A stretch of 64,000 bases of DNA. Source: Streptococcus downei MFe28. GTDB taxonomy: Bacteria; Bacillota; Bacilli; Lactobacillales; Streptococcaceae. The notes beneath the pieces are model-generated. The model worked only from the letters and a program-made list of their open reading frames with translations. It was not told the DNA's origin and did not search any database. Positions 47,131 through 56,827 of the stretch are shown here, piece by piece. A program made the position numbers and the translations under genes. Positions within the stretch are counted from its first letter, which is position 1, and every line of letters starts with the position of its first letter. The DNA is taken from NCBI RefSeq assembly GCF_900459175.1, contig NZ_UHFA01000002.1, positions 930,001-994,000 on the forward strand, read 5' to 3'.

Positions 47131-47695
47131 ATACTCTTCAAAAATCAAAACTATCCCACGGATTAAGTCACTCTATGATTTCTCATTAGAGTGACTACGA
47201 AAACTACGTGTAGTTTTCTATATCCCTGACTAATTTCATAAAAACTGTAACATTGATAGTTTTTACTCCATGTCGCATCCTTAACTCACCTTGCCGTACT
47301 TACTGAGGAAAGCGAAGCTTTCCCTATTTCCAACCTCAAAAGGTCTCCCAGACCTTTTGAGCTACCTGCAGTTCGTGCGACGCGGAGCAAAGTTGGTCGA
47401 TTTCACCAACTTTGTGAGGTTAGTAAGGGAGCTAGGCAATCTCCATAGCGATTGCCGTTTGGGAGTAAGACAGAAGGTCTTTGACAGCTGTCAAAACCCT
47501 TCGTCACCTCACACCTTTTTATTTTAAGGTGTCGGCTAAGACAGTCCACCGGACTGTCTTACTACCCCAGCAAGGGTGACTAGCTGTCTGCTGTGCCACG
47601 AAGTGGCGCAGCAGACACCTACTGCGACATCAGTCACATTAGTGACTTGATGTCATTGCTCCTTGCCTTGGCCAATTTTGATTTTCATTGAGTAT
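47131..47695 (+). repeat. BOX-like hairpin-mosaic repeat, 565 bp (longest copy)
   Basis: Ends ATACTCTTCAAAAATC and GATTTTCATTGAGTAT. Has the modules of the 401-bp copy plus at least four inserted hairpins (47465-47625): TTTGACAGCTGTCAAA, ACACCTT/AAGGTGT, AAGACAGTCC/GGACTGTCTT and TGTCTGCTG/CAGCAGACA. The last hairpin has the GACATCA / TGATGTC form. Fills the divIB-lrgB gap. Confidence 0.9.
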
Positions 47696-47724
47696 TAAGT
47701 ATCAAGCATGGATTTTTGATTGAC

Positions 47725-48447
47725 TTAAATCATGAAATGGCCAAGGATTGGTACCACAAGGTCAACGACTAGACCGATAATGACGACTGAAATAGCGGCC
47801 ATAGCTCCTTGGATTTCACCCAATTCTAGGGCAAAGGCAGCACCAACGGTATGGCCAGATGTTCCTAGGCCAAGTCCAACCCCAATTTCACTGCGGTCAA
47901 GACGGAAGAAGTTGACTAGCTTGTGACCAAGGGCATAGATGATAACGGCATTGAGGATGCAGGCCATGGCTGTAATGGCAGTATTGCCTCCAATAGCATG
48001 GGCGATAGGTAGGGCGATAGCAGTAGTGGCAGCCTGTGGCAACATGGAGGCTGTCCCAGCAGAACTAAGACCGAATAATTTTGAAATGGCCATGATGGTA
48101 AGGACCGAGAATACCATCCCAAGGACTAGACTACTCATAATTTCGCGCCAATACTTTTTGACGACTTTATTCTTCTTGTAGAGGGGAATGGCAAAGGCAA
48201 TAGTAGCCGGATTTAGGAACCAGAAGATTAAGTCACCCCCTGGTTTGTAGTTTTGGGTATAGAGTGTCTTTATATCGGTACCTAGTCCTTTTGCCATTAG
48301 GTAAAGGAGGACGATACCCAAGACCATTGAGAAAAAGAGGGGTTGTAGGAGGAAGAAACCTCCGGTCCTCTTAAAAAGATAGGTTCCCAGAGTATAGAGG
48401 ATTAGCGAGAAACAGATGCCAAAGATGGGGGATTTGAGTAATTCCAT
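47725..48447 (-). CDS. lrgB: Antiholin-like/exporter protein LrgB
   Basis: 240 residues, the LrgB/CidB family (several membrane helices; GLGTSGHTVGAAFALELGEIQGAM near the C-terminus is diagnostic). With LrgA it forms a murein-hydrolase exporter regulator, and in streptococci takes part in pyruvate uptake. Follows lrgA by 23 bases in one operon controlled by LytSR, encoded just upstream. Confidence 0.95.
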   Translation of the reverse strand: MELLKSPIFGICFSLILYTLGTYLFKRTGGFFLLQPLFFSMVLGIVLLYLMAKGLGTDIKTLYTQNYKPGGDLIFWFLNPATIAFAIPLYKKNKVVKKYWREIMSSLVLGMVFSVLTIMAISKLFGLSSAGTASMLPQAATTAIALPIAHAIGGNTAITAMACILNAVIIYALGHKLVNFFRLDRSEIGVGLGLGTSGHTVGAAFALELGEIQGAMAAISVVIIGLVVDLVVPILGHFMI

Positions 48448-48470
48448 TTTCTTTTCCTAACCTTTCTTAA

Positions 48471-48917
48471 TCATTTAGCCGAGTGAGAATGACGGAGTTT
48501 AAAGCTCGTCGTTAGGGATTTTGATTTATGCCCTTCCAAATTTAAAATAAGGGAGGTCACATAGGTCACTACTACCAGCATGATGATGGTTGACAGGCAG
48601 ATGACGATGACCAGTTGGAGGCCCTCTGCCTTCATAATACCTAGGTTAGCGGCTAATGAAATTCCAGAGGGAACAAACATAAAGCCAATCATACTAATCA
48701 GTAGGCTGGCTAGCGAGTCAACCCACTCTAGCTTAATTAGGTGGCTGGTCAGGAGTAGGTACATAAGGATTAAACCAATTACCGTAGAAGGAATTGGCAA
48801 CGATTTAGGGAGCAAATCAGAAATCAGTTGCGAAACCAATAAGATGGTGGCATAGATGGACAACTGAATAAAAATTGGTGCCGATTTTTTTTGCTCTGTT
48901 TTTTGACTATTTTTCAT
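48471..48917 (-). CDS. lrgA: Holin-like protein LrgA
   Basis: 148 residues, four membrane helices, LrgA/CidA family (QLISDLLPKSLPIPSTVIGLI, and KPxPxPxTVxG-like). Charged termini. ATG follows AGGAGGAAAGCAATT. Upstream are a cre-like site and a BOX-like repeat, then the divergent-side lytR gene in the same orientation. Confidence 0.95.
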   Translation of the reverse strand: MKNSQKTEQKKSAPIFIQLSIYATILLVSQLISDLLPKSLPIPSTVIGLILMYLLLTSHLIKLEWVDSLASLLISMIGFMFVPSGISLAANLGIMKAEGLQLVIVICLSTIIMLVVVTYVTSLILNLEGHKSKSLTTSFKLRHSHSAK

Positions 48918-48982
48918 AATTGCTTTCCTCCTACTTGCTAATAGCTTCTTTTTATTGACAAGTATATTTTAACGCTATTTTT

Positions 48983-48997
48983 AGGAAGCGTTTCCAA
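48983..48997 (-). promoter_or_regulatory. Candidate cre (CcpA) site upstream of lrgA
   Basis: TTGGAAACGCTTCCT on the minus strand matches the cre consensus except at the last position, about 66 bases before the lrgA ATG. CcpA control of lrgAB is known in S. mutans. Confidence 0.6.
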
Positions 48998-49060
48998 AAA
49001 TTACTTGGAATGCAAAAAAAAGAAGCTGAAAAGCAAATTTCAACTTCCGAATGACAAATG

Positions 49061-49163
49061 ATACTCAATAAAAATCAAAAATAGTCAAGGCAACGAACTG
49101 CAGGCAGTACTTGGGTACGGCAAAGTGAGTTAACGCTGGATAGTTTTGATTTTTGAAGAGTAT
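49061..49163 (-). repeat. BOX-like repeat, minimal 103-bp form
   Basis: Reverse orientation: ATACTCAATAAAAATC to GATTTTTGAAGAGTAT with the core GTACGGCAAAGTGAGTTAACG. Lies between lytR and lrgA. Confidence 0.88.
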
Positions 49164-49192
49164 GATTTGGACCAACTGATGAATTTCAAAAA

Positions 49193-49924
49193 TTAGAGGG
49201 TGAGATGGGCATTGAGTTCTTTGAGATATGAACGACCGACTGGGAATTTTTGACCATTTTTCATCACCAGAAGAAGGGTGTGATTAAACCAGGGTTGGAC
49301 TTCGTGAATCATCTCCAGATTGACAACGGTATTGCGATGAATTTGGAGGAAGTTACCTGTCGTGACTCTTTGTTTAAACCAGTTGAGAGTTTTCTTGACC
49401 TGGTAACTATGGCTTTCGGTGCTAACGCTGAGGAGGCCGTCCTCAATGTTGGCTGAAACAATTTCTTGTACTTTAAGAACGACACTGCGATCGGCTAGGG
49501 CCAAGCTCAGGAGCTCAACAGTCTTTTTCTCAACAGTCTTTTCTGGCTTTTGTGTTAGCTGGCGGATATTTTGAACTTTCTTCAGACTTTGGTCAATGCG
49601 TTCTTGTTCAAAAGGCTTAAGAATATAATCTGCTGCATTGGTTTCGAAGGCCTTGACAGCGTAGTTATCATAGGCTGTCGCAAAAATGAGAAAAGGAGGG
49701 TGGGCTAACTTTTGCAGGCGCTGGACCAGGCTAAAACCATTTTCCTCACTGAGTGAAATATCAAGGAAGAGGATATCTATGGTTTGGCGAAAGAGAATTT
49801 TTTCGGCCCCGGCAATGTCTTCTGCCTGAAAGATCTCCGGATTTTCCAGGACCTGACTGTGTTCAATGAGGTAAGCTAGTTCTTGTCTTGCCAGCACTTC
49901 ATCATCAAGGATTAGAATTTTCAT
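49193..49924 (-). CDS. lytR: Response regulator LytR/LytT
   Basis: 243 residues. Receiver domain with Asp7/Asp8, phosphoacceptor Asp55 ([10 protein letters not shown]) and KPF near residue 103; C-terminal LytTR domain. Three ATG codons stand in a row (49930, 49927, 49924); AGGAG spacing favours the third. The 5' end overlaps lytS. It activates lrgAB. Confidence 0.93.
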   Translation of the reverse strand: MKILILDDEVLARQELAYLIEHSQVLENPEIFQAEDIAGAEKILFRQTIDILFLDISLSEENGFSLVQRLQKLAHPPFLIFATAYDNYAVKAFETNAADYILKPFEQERIDQSLKKVQNIRQLTQKPEKTVEKKTVELLSLALADRSVVLKVQEIVSANIEDGLLSVSTESHSYQVKKTLNWFKQRVTTGNFLQIHRNTVVNLEMIHEVQPWFNHTLLLVMKNGQKFPVGRSYLKELNAHLTL

Positions 49925-51650
49925 CATCATTATCTCCTATTCTCTTAGGAATTAAATACCAGACCCTTGTCCCAGTCTTATCGCAATCAAAATGGAGCTG
50001 ACTGTCACTGCCATAGAGTAGGCTGAGGCGATTATTGAGATTAACCAGGGCCGTCCCACTGCCACTAGATTCAGAAACAATCTCTTGCCCCAATTTATCA
50101 ATAATCTTTGGTGAGATGCCTTGACCGTTGTCGCTGACAGAGACCCTGTAGCCCTTATTTTCTTCTTTGACTTCAATACTAATGCGATTGTCCTTTTTAC
50201 GATCCTTAAAAGCATGGCGGACGGCATTTTCAACTAGAACCTGGAGTCCAAAGGGGGGAAGTTTGATTTTTTCGGGAACAGAAATCTGATAATCCAGCTG
50301 ATATTTGTCTGGGAAGCGGAGTTTTTCCAGATTCATATAGGCATCAACATGAGACTTTTCTTGCTCGAGTGTAATTTCTCTTTCCTGCCCTCCCTGGAGA
50401 CTGGTTCTAAAGAAGGTGCTGAGTTGCATGAGGGCATAGCGAGCCTTATCGGCATTGATACGCAGGAGGGCGCTAATGGTGTTGATGGCATTGAAGAAGA
50501 AGTGGGGGTTGATCTGAGCCTGTAGAGCCTTGATTTCAGCCATGCTGGCCAATTTATTTTGCTCCTCAGCGATACCAATGGCTAGCTGGCCAGAGAAAAT
50601 CTGAGCTAGACCCAGGGCCAAATTTTTCTCAACCTCACTCACTTTCTTATTGCCAGCAAAATACATCTTGAGTGCGCCGATAGTCTTATCGTTAATTTTT
50701 AAGGGGACAACAACGGCGGAATTGAGCAAGCAACCAGGCTCTGGACAAGAAATTGCTCCACGGTCAAGGGCAATTTGGGGCTGACCAGTCTGGATAACCG
50801 CCTTGGAGAGGTCGGTCTTGACCGGCTGGCCTGAAATGTGGTGGTCCTGACCAACACCAATATGGGCCAAGACATTAGTCTGGTCGGTCAGGCCGACAGC
50901 ATCAAAATTAGTATGCTCATTGATAATCTCACAAACCTTGGTAGCTGAGAACCGATTTAGACCTTGACGCAGGTAGGGAAGGGTCTTTTGTGTCAAATCC
51001 AGAACATCTCTTGTTTGTACCGCCTTGAGTTGGCTTTCATTGGAGAGGTAGGTTTTGAGGATGGTCAAGAAAATCGTTGACCCCAGACTATTGAGGAGCA
51101 TCATGGGAAGTATAATCAATCTGACCAAGTCCCAACCAGAAAAGTACCCCACAAAGACCATCTGAATGGACTCAGCGATGAGACTGATGAGGATGATCTT
51201 TGACGTTGAAGGGTAGAGCTTTACTCCCTTGAAGTAATCTCCCAAGCGTCCGCTGATATAGCCAACCAAGGCAGAGCTAAAAATATAAAAGAGTCCCGAG
51301 AAATTTCCCTGGAAGAAGCGGTGAACACCACCAATAATACCGACAATGGTTCCAACCAGAGGGCCACCAACGAGGCTGGCTGTAGTAATGACTAAGGTTC
51401 TGGTATTGGCTAAGGAGTCCGAATGGGAGATGGTTGTTAAAATGGGATGCTCGATTAAACTTTTGTCACCTCTGATTTCGATACCAGTCAGGTTGGAAAT
51501 AATGACGAAGATGCCAAAGATGATGATTAGGGCCAAGGTCTCGCGCCTAGAGCGCTCGACAATTAGCTGGCGGAAATAGCTATTATTAACCAAAAGAAAG
51601 GCTAAAATCATGATAATTCCTAATCGTTGAAAGAGTAAAATCATTAACAT
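49905..51650 (-). CDS. lytS: Sensor histidine kinase LytS
   Basis: 581 residues. N-terminal 5TM-LytS domain with about six helices, a GAF domain (residues 210-350), His-kinase dimerisation region ([20 protein letters not shown], with the phospho-His) and C-terminal HATPase (NAVRHAF; DNGQGI). It senses membrane potential or metabolite cues and phosphorylates LytR. ATG follows AGGAGGGCCCAAAA. Confidence 0.95.
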   Translation of the reverse strand: MLMILLFQRLGIIMILAFLLVNNSYFRQLIVERSRRETLALIIIFGIFVIISNLTGIEIRGDKSLIEHPILTTISHSDSLANTRTLVITTASLVGGPLVGTIVGIIGGVHRFFQGNFSGLFYIFSSALVGYISGRLGDYFKGVKLYPSTSKIILISLIAESIQMVFVGYFSGWDLVRLIILPMMLLNSLGSTIFLTILKTYLSNESQLKAVQTRDVLDLTQKTLPYLRQGLNRFSATKVCEIINEHTNFDAVGLTDQTNVLAHIGVGQDHHISGQPVKTDLSKAVIQTGQPQIALDRGAISCPEPGCLLNSAVVVPLKINDKTIGALKMYFAGNKKVSEVEKNLALGLAQIFSGQLAIGIAEEQNKLASMAEIKALQAQINPHFFFNAINTISALLRINADKARYALMQLSTFFRTSLQGGQEREITLEQEKSHVDAYMNLEKLRFPDKYQLDYQISVPEKIKLPPFGLQVLVENAVRHAFKDRKKDNRISIEVKEENKGYRVSVSDNGQGISPKIIDKLGQEIVSESSGSGTALVNLNNRLSLLYGSDSQLHFDCDKTGTRVWYLIPKRIGDNDDENSNP

Positions 51651-52077
51651 TTTTGGGCCCTCCTAGCTGGTCTAGAAATTTTGTAAGGGGTTACGGATTC
51701 TTCCTAATATTCTAAAGCTTGAGTTTTTAATTTTCAAGTCTCATCAAAAAAATCAGTTTCATCACTTATGAGCAAACAACCTGAGTCTAGGGGGATGGAC
51801 AGCTTTCGAAAATTTTTTGAGGCTTCAAAAAGTGATATTTGGCTGTCATCAATTTTTTCGCCTCTTGATGTTAGTCAGGTCGGCTTGTTTGGGCTTGAAA
51901 TCTCCTTTCTGACTGAGACATCAGATTAAATTTCCATTAAGAGAACTTTACAAGGAGAGAGAAAACGTGCTAAAATAGGGCTATTATAAGAAGTAGCTGA
52001 CATCTGAGCTGGCTAGAATTTTATTAAAAGCTTGCCTAGGAGTTAGGAACTAAAAATGCTTAAGGAGACAACGTAAT
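51651..52077. other. Intergenic region with divergent promoters, no gene
   Basis: Nothing coding. Near 51970 GTGCTAAAATAGGGCTATTAT is the likely promoter of the 52078 gene, and AAGGAG precedes its ATG. AT-rich; no repeat with the family ends. Confidence 0.5.
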
Positions 52078-53556
52078 ATGGCAACCAAAGAAGAATGGGT
52101 AAAGTCCTTCGAAGCGGCGATGGGGCGCAAGCCAACAGCAGCTGAATATAGCCAGGCTATGGCAAATGGTTTTGACCTTTCCGCTTTCTCAGTGGCTCCA
52201 ACACCAGGTCCAGCCCACCAAGAAGCAGCGGTTGGAGAGGCCAAGTCTAATCCGGCTGACAACCGTGAGAATTGGATGAAATTATTTGAGTCGGTGGCTG
52301 GTCGTAAACCCTCTGCGGATGAATTTATGAAAGGAAAGGCCACTAACTTCGATAGGACCCAGATTGCTTCAATCCTCAATAATGAGGCCCAAGGACCATC
52401 TGTGGGTGAGCAGTCTTCTAATCAGGCCCAAACGTCACAGCAACTTGCTCAACTTCAAGCAGGAGCTGGTTCGGCTCTTGAACCGACCCAAGTCCCTTTG
52501 GATAAAGGGTTAAGTCAAGCCCAGGTCAACCCGGGGCAAGCTCAAGTCGCTCAAGAACCTTCTGCCTTCAATAATCAAGTGCAAATACCTCAGCCAGGTC
52601 AGCCTGCTTTCCAGTCCAGCCCTAACTTTCCTCAAGGTCAGCCTAGTCAGCCAGGAGCCGCTAAGTCAAGTGGATCCGGTCTTGTCCTAAGCCTGATTTT
52701 ACCTATTGTTTCAATGGTCTTGTCCCTCACCTTTATGATTTTGGGCTTCTTCATCTCGGCTCCCTACTTCCTAATTTTCTCTGTTTTAGGATTGGTTTTC
52801 GCTGCCATCTTAATGTTTGTGAACTTTAAGGGAAAGAAGATCCTGTCTATTATTGCGACAGCCTTGGCTCTTTTAGCCCTTATTGTCAGCAGTGTTGCGG
52901 TTTTCACTAAGGTAGCAGAAAAGCCGTCCAGCAATCATAGCCCTGCAAGTAGTAAAAAAGAGGAAAAAGTTAAGGACGATAGTACTGACGTCAATGATTA
53001 CATTGATAAAAATTATAAATTTGATTGGAAACAAAGTCAGTTTAAGGATTTGAAGGCTAAATCAGACTCCGTTGCCGATGTCATTAAAAAACATGGTAAA
53101 GCTAGTGAAGCACAGATTACTGGTGACGGTTTACGTATGGTCTATAAAGATAGTAAAAAAGGAAGTAATAATAGAGTAACTCTGAGCTTTGAAAAGCAGT
53201 ATAATGGGAAGTTTATTCTATCCAGCGGTACGGGTAACTTTGATGCTGATGATATTAGCACCTCAAGCGACTATAAGTCTGACTGGAAAAAAGAAGACTA
53301 TGATGCTTTGAAGGAAGGTGACAGTCAAACAGGCCAAGGTGGTACAAAGTGGACAGACGTCAAAAGCAAGCATCCCAAGCTATCTACAGCCTACTATACC
53401 CTATATTTCTATGGTGAAGAGGACATTATTTATGGCTTACACGTAAGCTATGCAGACTATGAATCGGATGATTCCCATCTTGACTATGTCGGCCTCTCCT
53501 TTATTTCTAGCGATAAAGGTAAAACCTATAACCTAACTTCTAAGTACAGTAGCTAA
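52078..53556 (+). CDS. Large membrane protein with duplicated N-terminal motif
   Basis: 492 residues. Two copies of a short helical motif at residues 4-38 and 62-96: W-[VM]-K-x-FE-x-x-x-GRKP-[TS]-A-x-E and FD. A Gln/Pro/Ala-rich linker (about 100-200) leads to three membrane helices (about 200-285), then an extracellular Lys/Asp/Ser-rich part with two similar lobes (DWKQSQFKDLKAKSDS; DWKKEDYDALKEGDSQTGQG), reminiscent of SmpA/BLIP-type domains. I do not recognise a named family. Confidence 0.75.
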   Translation: MATKEEWVKSFEAAMGRKPTAAEYSQAMANGFDLSAFSVAPTPGPAHQEAAVGEAKSNPADNRENWMKLFESVAGRKPSADEFMKGKATNFDRTQIASILNNEAQGPSVGEQSSNQAQTSQQLAQLQAGAGSALEPTQVPLDKGLSQAQVNPGQAQVAQEPSAFNNQVQIPQPGQPAFQSSPNFPQGQPSQPGAAKSSGSGLVLSLILPIVSMVLSLTFMILGFFISAPYFLIFSVLGLVFAAILMFVNFKGKKILSIIATALALLALIVSSVAVFTKVAEKPSSNHSPASSKKEEKVKDDSTDVNDYIDKNYKFDWKQSQFKDLKAKSDSVADVIKKHGKASEAQITGDGLRMVYKDSKKGSNNRVTLSFEKQYNGKFILSSGTGNFDADDISTSSDYKSDWKKEDYDALKEGDSQTGQGGTKWTDVKSKHPKLSTAYYTLYFYGEEDIIYGLHVSYADYESDDSHLDYVGLSFISSDKGKTYNLTSKYSS

Positions 53557-53571
53557 AAATAAGAAAAAGTC

Positions 53572-53600
53572 ATAAGAGGGGCAGAAGCTCCTCTTATTTT
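53572..53600 (+). terminator. Terminator after the 52078 gene
   Basis: ATAAGAGG..GC pairs with GC..CCTCTTAT, then TTTTAT. Confidence 0.75.
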
Positions 53601-53750
53601 ATCTAGTTGACTGGGACTTCTTTAACGTTCTGGAATAGAATACTTCTCTGGTGTGGACTGAACCTAGCCTGGTATCTATTGCTGACCGTCGAAAGACTCT
53701 TGCTGGCTGGAACGTTGTACAATGACTATAACCCAGAATCTTCAGTAGTG

Positions 53751-53823
53751 CCTTGCCTTTGCGCTTGGTGTCCTTGCCTTGCCTTTGCGCTTGGTTGCTT
53801 TCAGCCTCCTTTTTAGCTATAAT
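53751..53823 (+). promoter_or_regulatory. Direct repeat and prfC promoter region
   Basis: In the 53604-53907 gap, CCTTGCCTTTGCGCTTGG occurs at 53751-53768 and 53777-53794. TATAAT at 53818-53823 is the likely prfC -10. A 95-codon minus-strand frame here is not credible. Confidence 0.5.
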
Positions 53824-53907
53824 GGAAGGGCTGTGCGGGGCGTTGCTTCTGGGGCTTGTCTCTAGTGGCTGGCTCTGCAAATTCAAGATAAAGAGATTGG
53901 AAAAACA

Positions 53908-55452
53908 ATGACCTTACAAGACGAGATTAAAAAACGGCGGACCTTTGCCATTATCTCCCACCCCGATGCTGGGAAAACGACCATCACCGAGCAGTTGCTC
54001 TACTTTGGCGGTGAAATTCGCGAGGCTGGAACTGTCAAAGGGAAGAAGACAGGGACCTTTGCCAAGTCTGACTGGATGGATATTGAAAAGCAAAGGGGAA
54101 TCTCGGTAACTTCCTCGGTCATGCAGTTTGACTATGCTGGTAAACGGGTTAATATCCTAGATACCCCAGGGCATGAGGACTTCTCCGAGGATACCTATCG
54201 GACCCTGATGGCTGTTGATGCGGCAGTCATGGTTGTCGATTCGGCTAAGGGGATTGAAGCACAAACCAAGAAGCTCTTTGAAGTTGTCAAGCACCGTGGC
54301 ATTCCTGTTTTTACCTTTATCAATAAGCTGGACCGAGATGGGCGTGAACCCCTTGACCTTCTAGAAGAATTAGAAGAAGTGCTTGGTATCGCCTCTTATC
54401 CCATGAACTGGCCAATTGGGATGGGACGGGCCTTTGAAGGTCTCTATGACCTTCACAACCAGAGGTTGGAGCTCTACAAGGGTCAGGAGCGCTTTGCTGA
54501 GCTTGCTGATGGTGATAGTCTCTTTGTCAACAATCCCTTCTATGAGCAAGCCAAGGAGGATATTGAACTCCTGACTGAAGCTGGGAATGAATTCTCGCAG
54601 GAAGCTATTTTAGAGGGTCAACTGACCCCCGTCTTTTTCGGCTCTGCCCTGACCAATTTTGGTGTACAAACCTTCCTAGATACCTTCTTGGAGTTTGCCC
54701 CAGAACCGCATGGACACAAGACCACAGATGGACAAGAAATTGATCCTCTGGATAAGGATTTTTCAGGCTTTGTCTTTAAAATTCAAGCCAATATGGATCC
54801 CCGCCATCGGGACCGGATTGCCTTCGTGCGGATTGTTTCGGGTGAATTTCAGCGAGGTATGTCAGTCAATCTGACCAGAACTGGCAAGGGAGCCAAGCTC
54901 TCTAATGTCACCCAGTTTATGGCTGAGTCCCGTGAAAATGTTGAAAATGCGGTCGCTGGCGATATTATTGGGGTTTATGATACGGGTACCTATCAGGTTG
55001 GCGATACCCTGACGGTCGGTAAGAATAAGTTTGAATTCGAACCCCTGCCGACCTTTACCCCAGAGCTCTTCATGAAGGTGGCCGCTAAAAATGTCATGAA
55101 GCAAAAATCCTTCCACAAGGGAATTGAGCAATTGGTGCAAGAAGGAGCCATTCAGCTCTATACCAACTACCAAACAGGTGAATACATGCTGGGGGCTGTT
55201 GGTCAGCTGCAATTTGAGGTCTTTAAACATCGGATGGAAGGCGAGTACAATGCAGAAGTGGTCATGACGCCTATGGGCTCCAAGACGGTTCGCTGGATTA
55301 AGCCAGAGGACTTGGATGAACGGATGTCATCCAGTCGCAATATCCTAGCCAAGGACCGCTTTGACCAACCCGTCTTTCTCTTTGAAAACGACTTTGCCCT
55401 CCGCTGGTTTGCCGACAAGTATCCAGATGTGAAATTGGAAGAGAAGATGTAA
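53908..55452 (+). CDS. prfC: Peptide chain release factor 3
   Basis: 514 residues. GTPase motifs SHPDAGKTT near residue 17, [24 protein letters not shown]; then domain II and the RF3-specific C-terminal domain ([21 protein letters not shown]). RF3 releases RF1/RF2 from the ribosome after termination. ATG follows AGAGATTGGAAAAACA. A hairpin array follows the stop. Confidence 0.96.
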   Translation: MTLQDEIKKRRTFAIISHPDAGKTTITEQLLYFGGEIREAGTVKGKKTGTFAKSDWMDIEKQRGISVTSSVMQFDYAGKRVNILDTPGHEDFSEDTYRTLMAVDAAVMVVDSAKGIEAQTKKLFEVVKHRGIPVFTFINKLDRDGREPLDLLEELEEVLGIASYPMNWPIGMGRAFEGLYDLHNQRLELYKGQERFAELADGDSLFVNNPFYEQAKEDIELLTEAGNEFSQEAILEGQLTPVFFGSALTNFGVQTFLDTFLEFAPEPHGHKTTDGQEIDPLDKDFSGFVFKIQANMDPRHRDRIAFVRIVSGEFQRGMSVNLTRTGKGAKLSNVTQFMAESRENVENAVAGDIIGVYDTGTYQVGDTLTVGKNKFEFEPLPTFTPELFMKVAAKNVMKQKSFHKGIEQLVQEGAIQLYTNYQTGEYMLGAVGQLQFEVFKHRMEGEYNAEVVMTPMGSKTVRWIKPEDLDERMSSSRNILAKDRFDQPVFLFENDFALRWFADKYPDVKLEEKM

Positions 55453-55459
55453 CGCGATA

Positions 55460-55750
55460 AGTGGCACTAGGCACGTTTTGTGCCAGTTCCACTATGGTAG
55501 TCTCTATGGTGACTACCTAATCCCCTTACTAACTCCACCAAAGCAATGTTATCGATTGCTTTGGCTCCGTGTTGTACTCTTTTTTCACCTAAGTTCTAAA
55601 GAACTTGGTGGCGAACGTCAATTGATTTGGCGAATTGACTAGCTCCCTCACTAACTCCCAAAGGACGACATTTTCGGTCGTCCTTTTCCTGTGTCCTGGT
55701 GGATAACGGTAGCTAGCTACTTCTTAGTGTCGGCCCCACTAGGGTGGCCG
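55460..55750. repeat. Tandem hairpin array related to the BOX-like modules
   Basis: Seven hairpins in 290 bp: GGCAC/GTGCC (55470-55484), GGTAGTC/GACTACC (55496-55517), CCAAAGCAAT/ATTGCTTTGG (55538-55564), CACCTAAGTTC/GAACTTGGTG (55586-55610), GTCAATT/AATTGAC (55617-55639), AAAGGACGAC/GTCGTCCTTT (55660-55686), CGGCC/GGCCG (55731-55750). Linkers CTTACTAACTCC and GCTCCCTCACTAACTCC match the big repeats. No ATACTC ends. The first hairpin may serve as prfC terminator. Confidence 0.8.
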
Positions 55751-55803
55751 AAAATCCTAGTTTTCCCTTCTTACAAGCTCCCCACTTATGCTATAATCGA
55801 CCT

Positions 55804-55848
55804 ATGTGTTTCATATCAGAGTTTGAGATTCTTGGTCCTTATCAATGA
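55804..55848 (+). CDS. Possible leaderless 14-residue upstream ORF
   Basis: TGC-TATAAT (55789-55797) is followed after six bases by ATG, giving MCFISEFEILGPYQ and TGA 14 bases before the next gene's ATG. Low confidence; the reading frame may simply be chance. Confidence 0.35.
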   Translation: MCFISEFEILGPYQ

Positions 55849-55861
55849 AAGGTTGCCTATC

Positions 55862-56704
55862 ATGACTTGGGAAATTTTTCTTCGTTCTTTGTTTAATCCT
55901 TTTTCTAATCTGAGAGAGATAGCTAGAGCTATTAAGATGGCTCAAGGGACTAAAAAAGTAAGGCAAATTTTGCTCCATCTATTTTTCTTCCTCTATTCGC
56001 TCTCCCTCTATCTTTTTATCTTGATTCATTTCTTGGGGTCCTGGCTTTCCAAGGGGTACACTGGTCCCTTAGCCAGCTATTTGAATGGGCTGGCCTTTGA
56101 TGGTCGCTTCAAGCTGCCCCATGCAATAACCTTTGGAGTTAGCTATACCAGGGCTTATTACTTGGGTAATCTCACCTCTTATTTTTTGTCAATCTTCCTT
56201 CTTTGCTCCTCTGGCCTTATTTATTTTCCTTGGTTATTGAGGCAAATTTTTAAGAGTCACTCGTTTCTAGGTCAGAATAAGTGGTATAAGAGACTGATTC
56301 TCCTAATGATTGGTCTGGCTAGTGGCCTTATATTTTTAGTTGTTGGAATTACCACAACGAAAAACCTTGGCTATCAATTCCAGATTCTCCGTCTTTCCAA
56401 GACGAGTTCCTACGAGATTCGTGAGGCGACTTTGACAAGGCGGGAGTCCTACAAGGTCCATATGAGTGATGAAGGGGGATCTGGCTATGATAAAACAAAT
56501 TACCGCCTAGTTCTTGATGATTTTGACACTTGGGAGTTGGTCAATGATAATCATCTGCCAACATCTTTCTTCAAACTCAAGGAGGGTGACAAGGTTTATT
56601 TGCTGCTTGCTAAAAATCCTAAAACTGGTCAGGAAATTCCAGTGGATTTGGAAACCAGTCTTGTGCAGATAAAGGAAACTAGGTCCCATCTCTTAAATGA
56701 TTAA
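55862..56704 (+). CDS. Membrane protein of unknown function
   Basis: 280 residues from ATG 55862 after GAAAGG; a frame open from 55691 is discounted because the promoter lies within it. N-terminal basic stretch, three to four membrane helices (about residues 38-60, 95-125, 145-170), then an outer polar domain of about 110 residues with DEGGSGYDKTNYRLVLDD. I do not recognise it; the layout resembles the broken genes at 1633 and 39817. Confidence 0.7.
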   Translation: MTWEIFLRSLFNPFSNLREIARAIKMAQGTKKVRQILLHLFFFLYSLSLYLFILIHFLGSWLSKGYTGPLASYLNGLAFDGRFKLPHAITFGVSYTRAYYLGNLTSYFLSIFLLCSSGLIYFPWLLRQIFKSHSFLGQNKWYKRLILLMIGLASGLIFLVVGITTTKNLGYQFQILRLSKTSSYEIREATLTRRESYKVHMSDEGGSGYDKTNYRLVLDDFDTWELVNDNHLPTSFFKLKEGDKVYLLLAKNPKTGQEIPVDLETSLVQIKETRSHLLND

Positions 56705-56746
56705 GGACTTCAAAAATTCTAAAAGCAGGAACTGTTTTGATTTTTT

Positions 56747-56811
56747 TCTAAATAGTTCTTGTTTTTTCTGAGCCGGCGTTATATAATCTATTTAGAAATA
56801 AATCTAAATAG
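56747..56811 (+). promoter_or_regulatory. Promoter with SdpR-type operator
   Basis: TTGTTT (56759-56764) and TATAAT (56782-56787), 17-bp spacing. Perfect inverted repeat CTATTTAGA-6-TCTAAATAG at 56788-56811 directly after the -10, and a third TCTAAATAG at 56747-56755 upstream of the -35. Likely target of the ArsR-type repressor encoded in the operon. Confidence 0.75.
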
Positions 56812-56827
56812 AAGTGAAGTGTTTGCT

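Noticed and set aside
53599..53886. 95-codon minus-strand frame before prfC
   Set aside because: Basic, low-complexity translation, no ribosome-binding site, and it covers the prfC promoter.
55460..55750. Possible CRISPR-like array
   Set aside because: Units are hairpins with unequal spacing and different stems; there are no identical direct repeats with spacers and no cas genes.
56759..56827. Upstream in-frame codons for the CPBP gene
   Set aside because: They overlap the -35, -10 and operator; the ATG at 56828 fits the family start.
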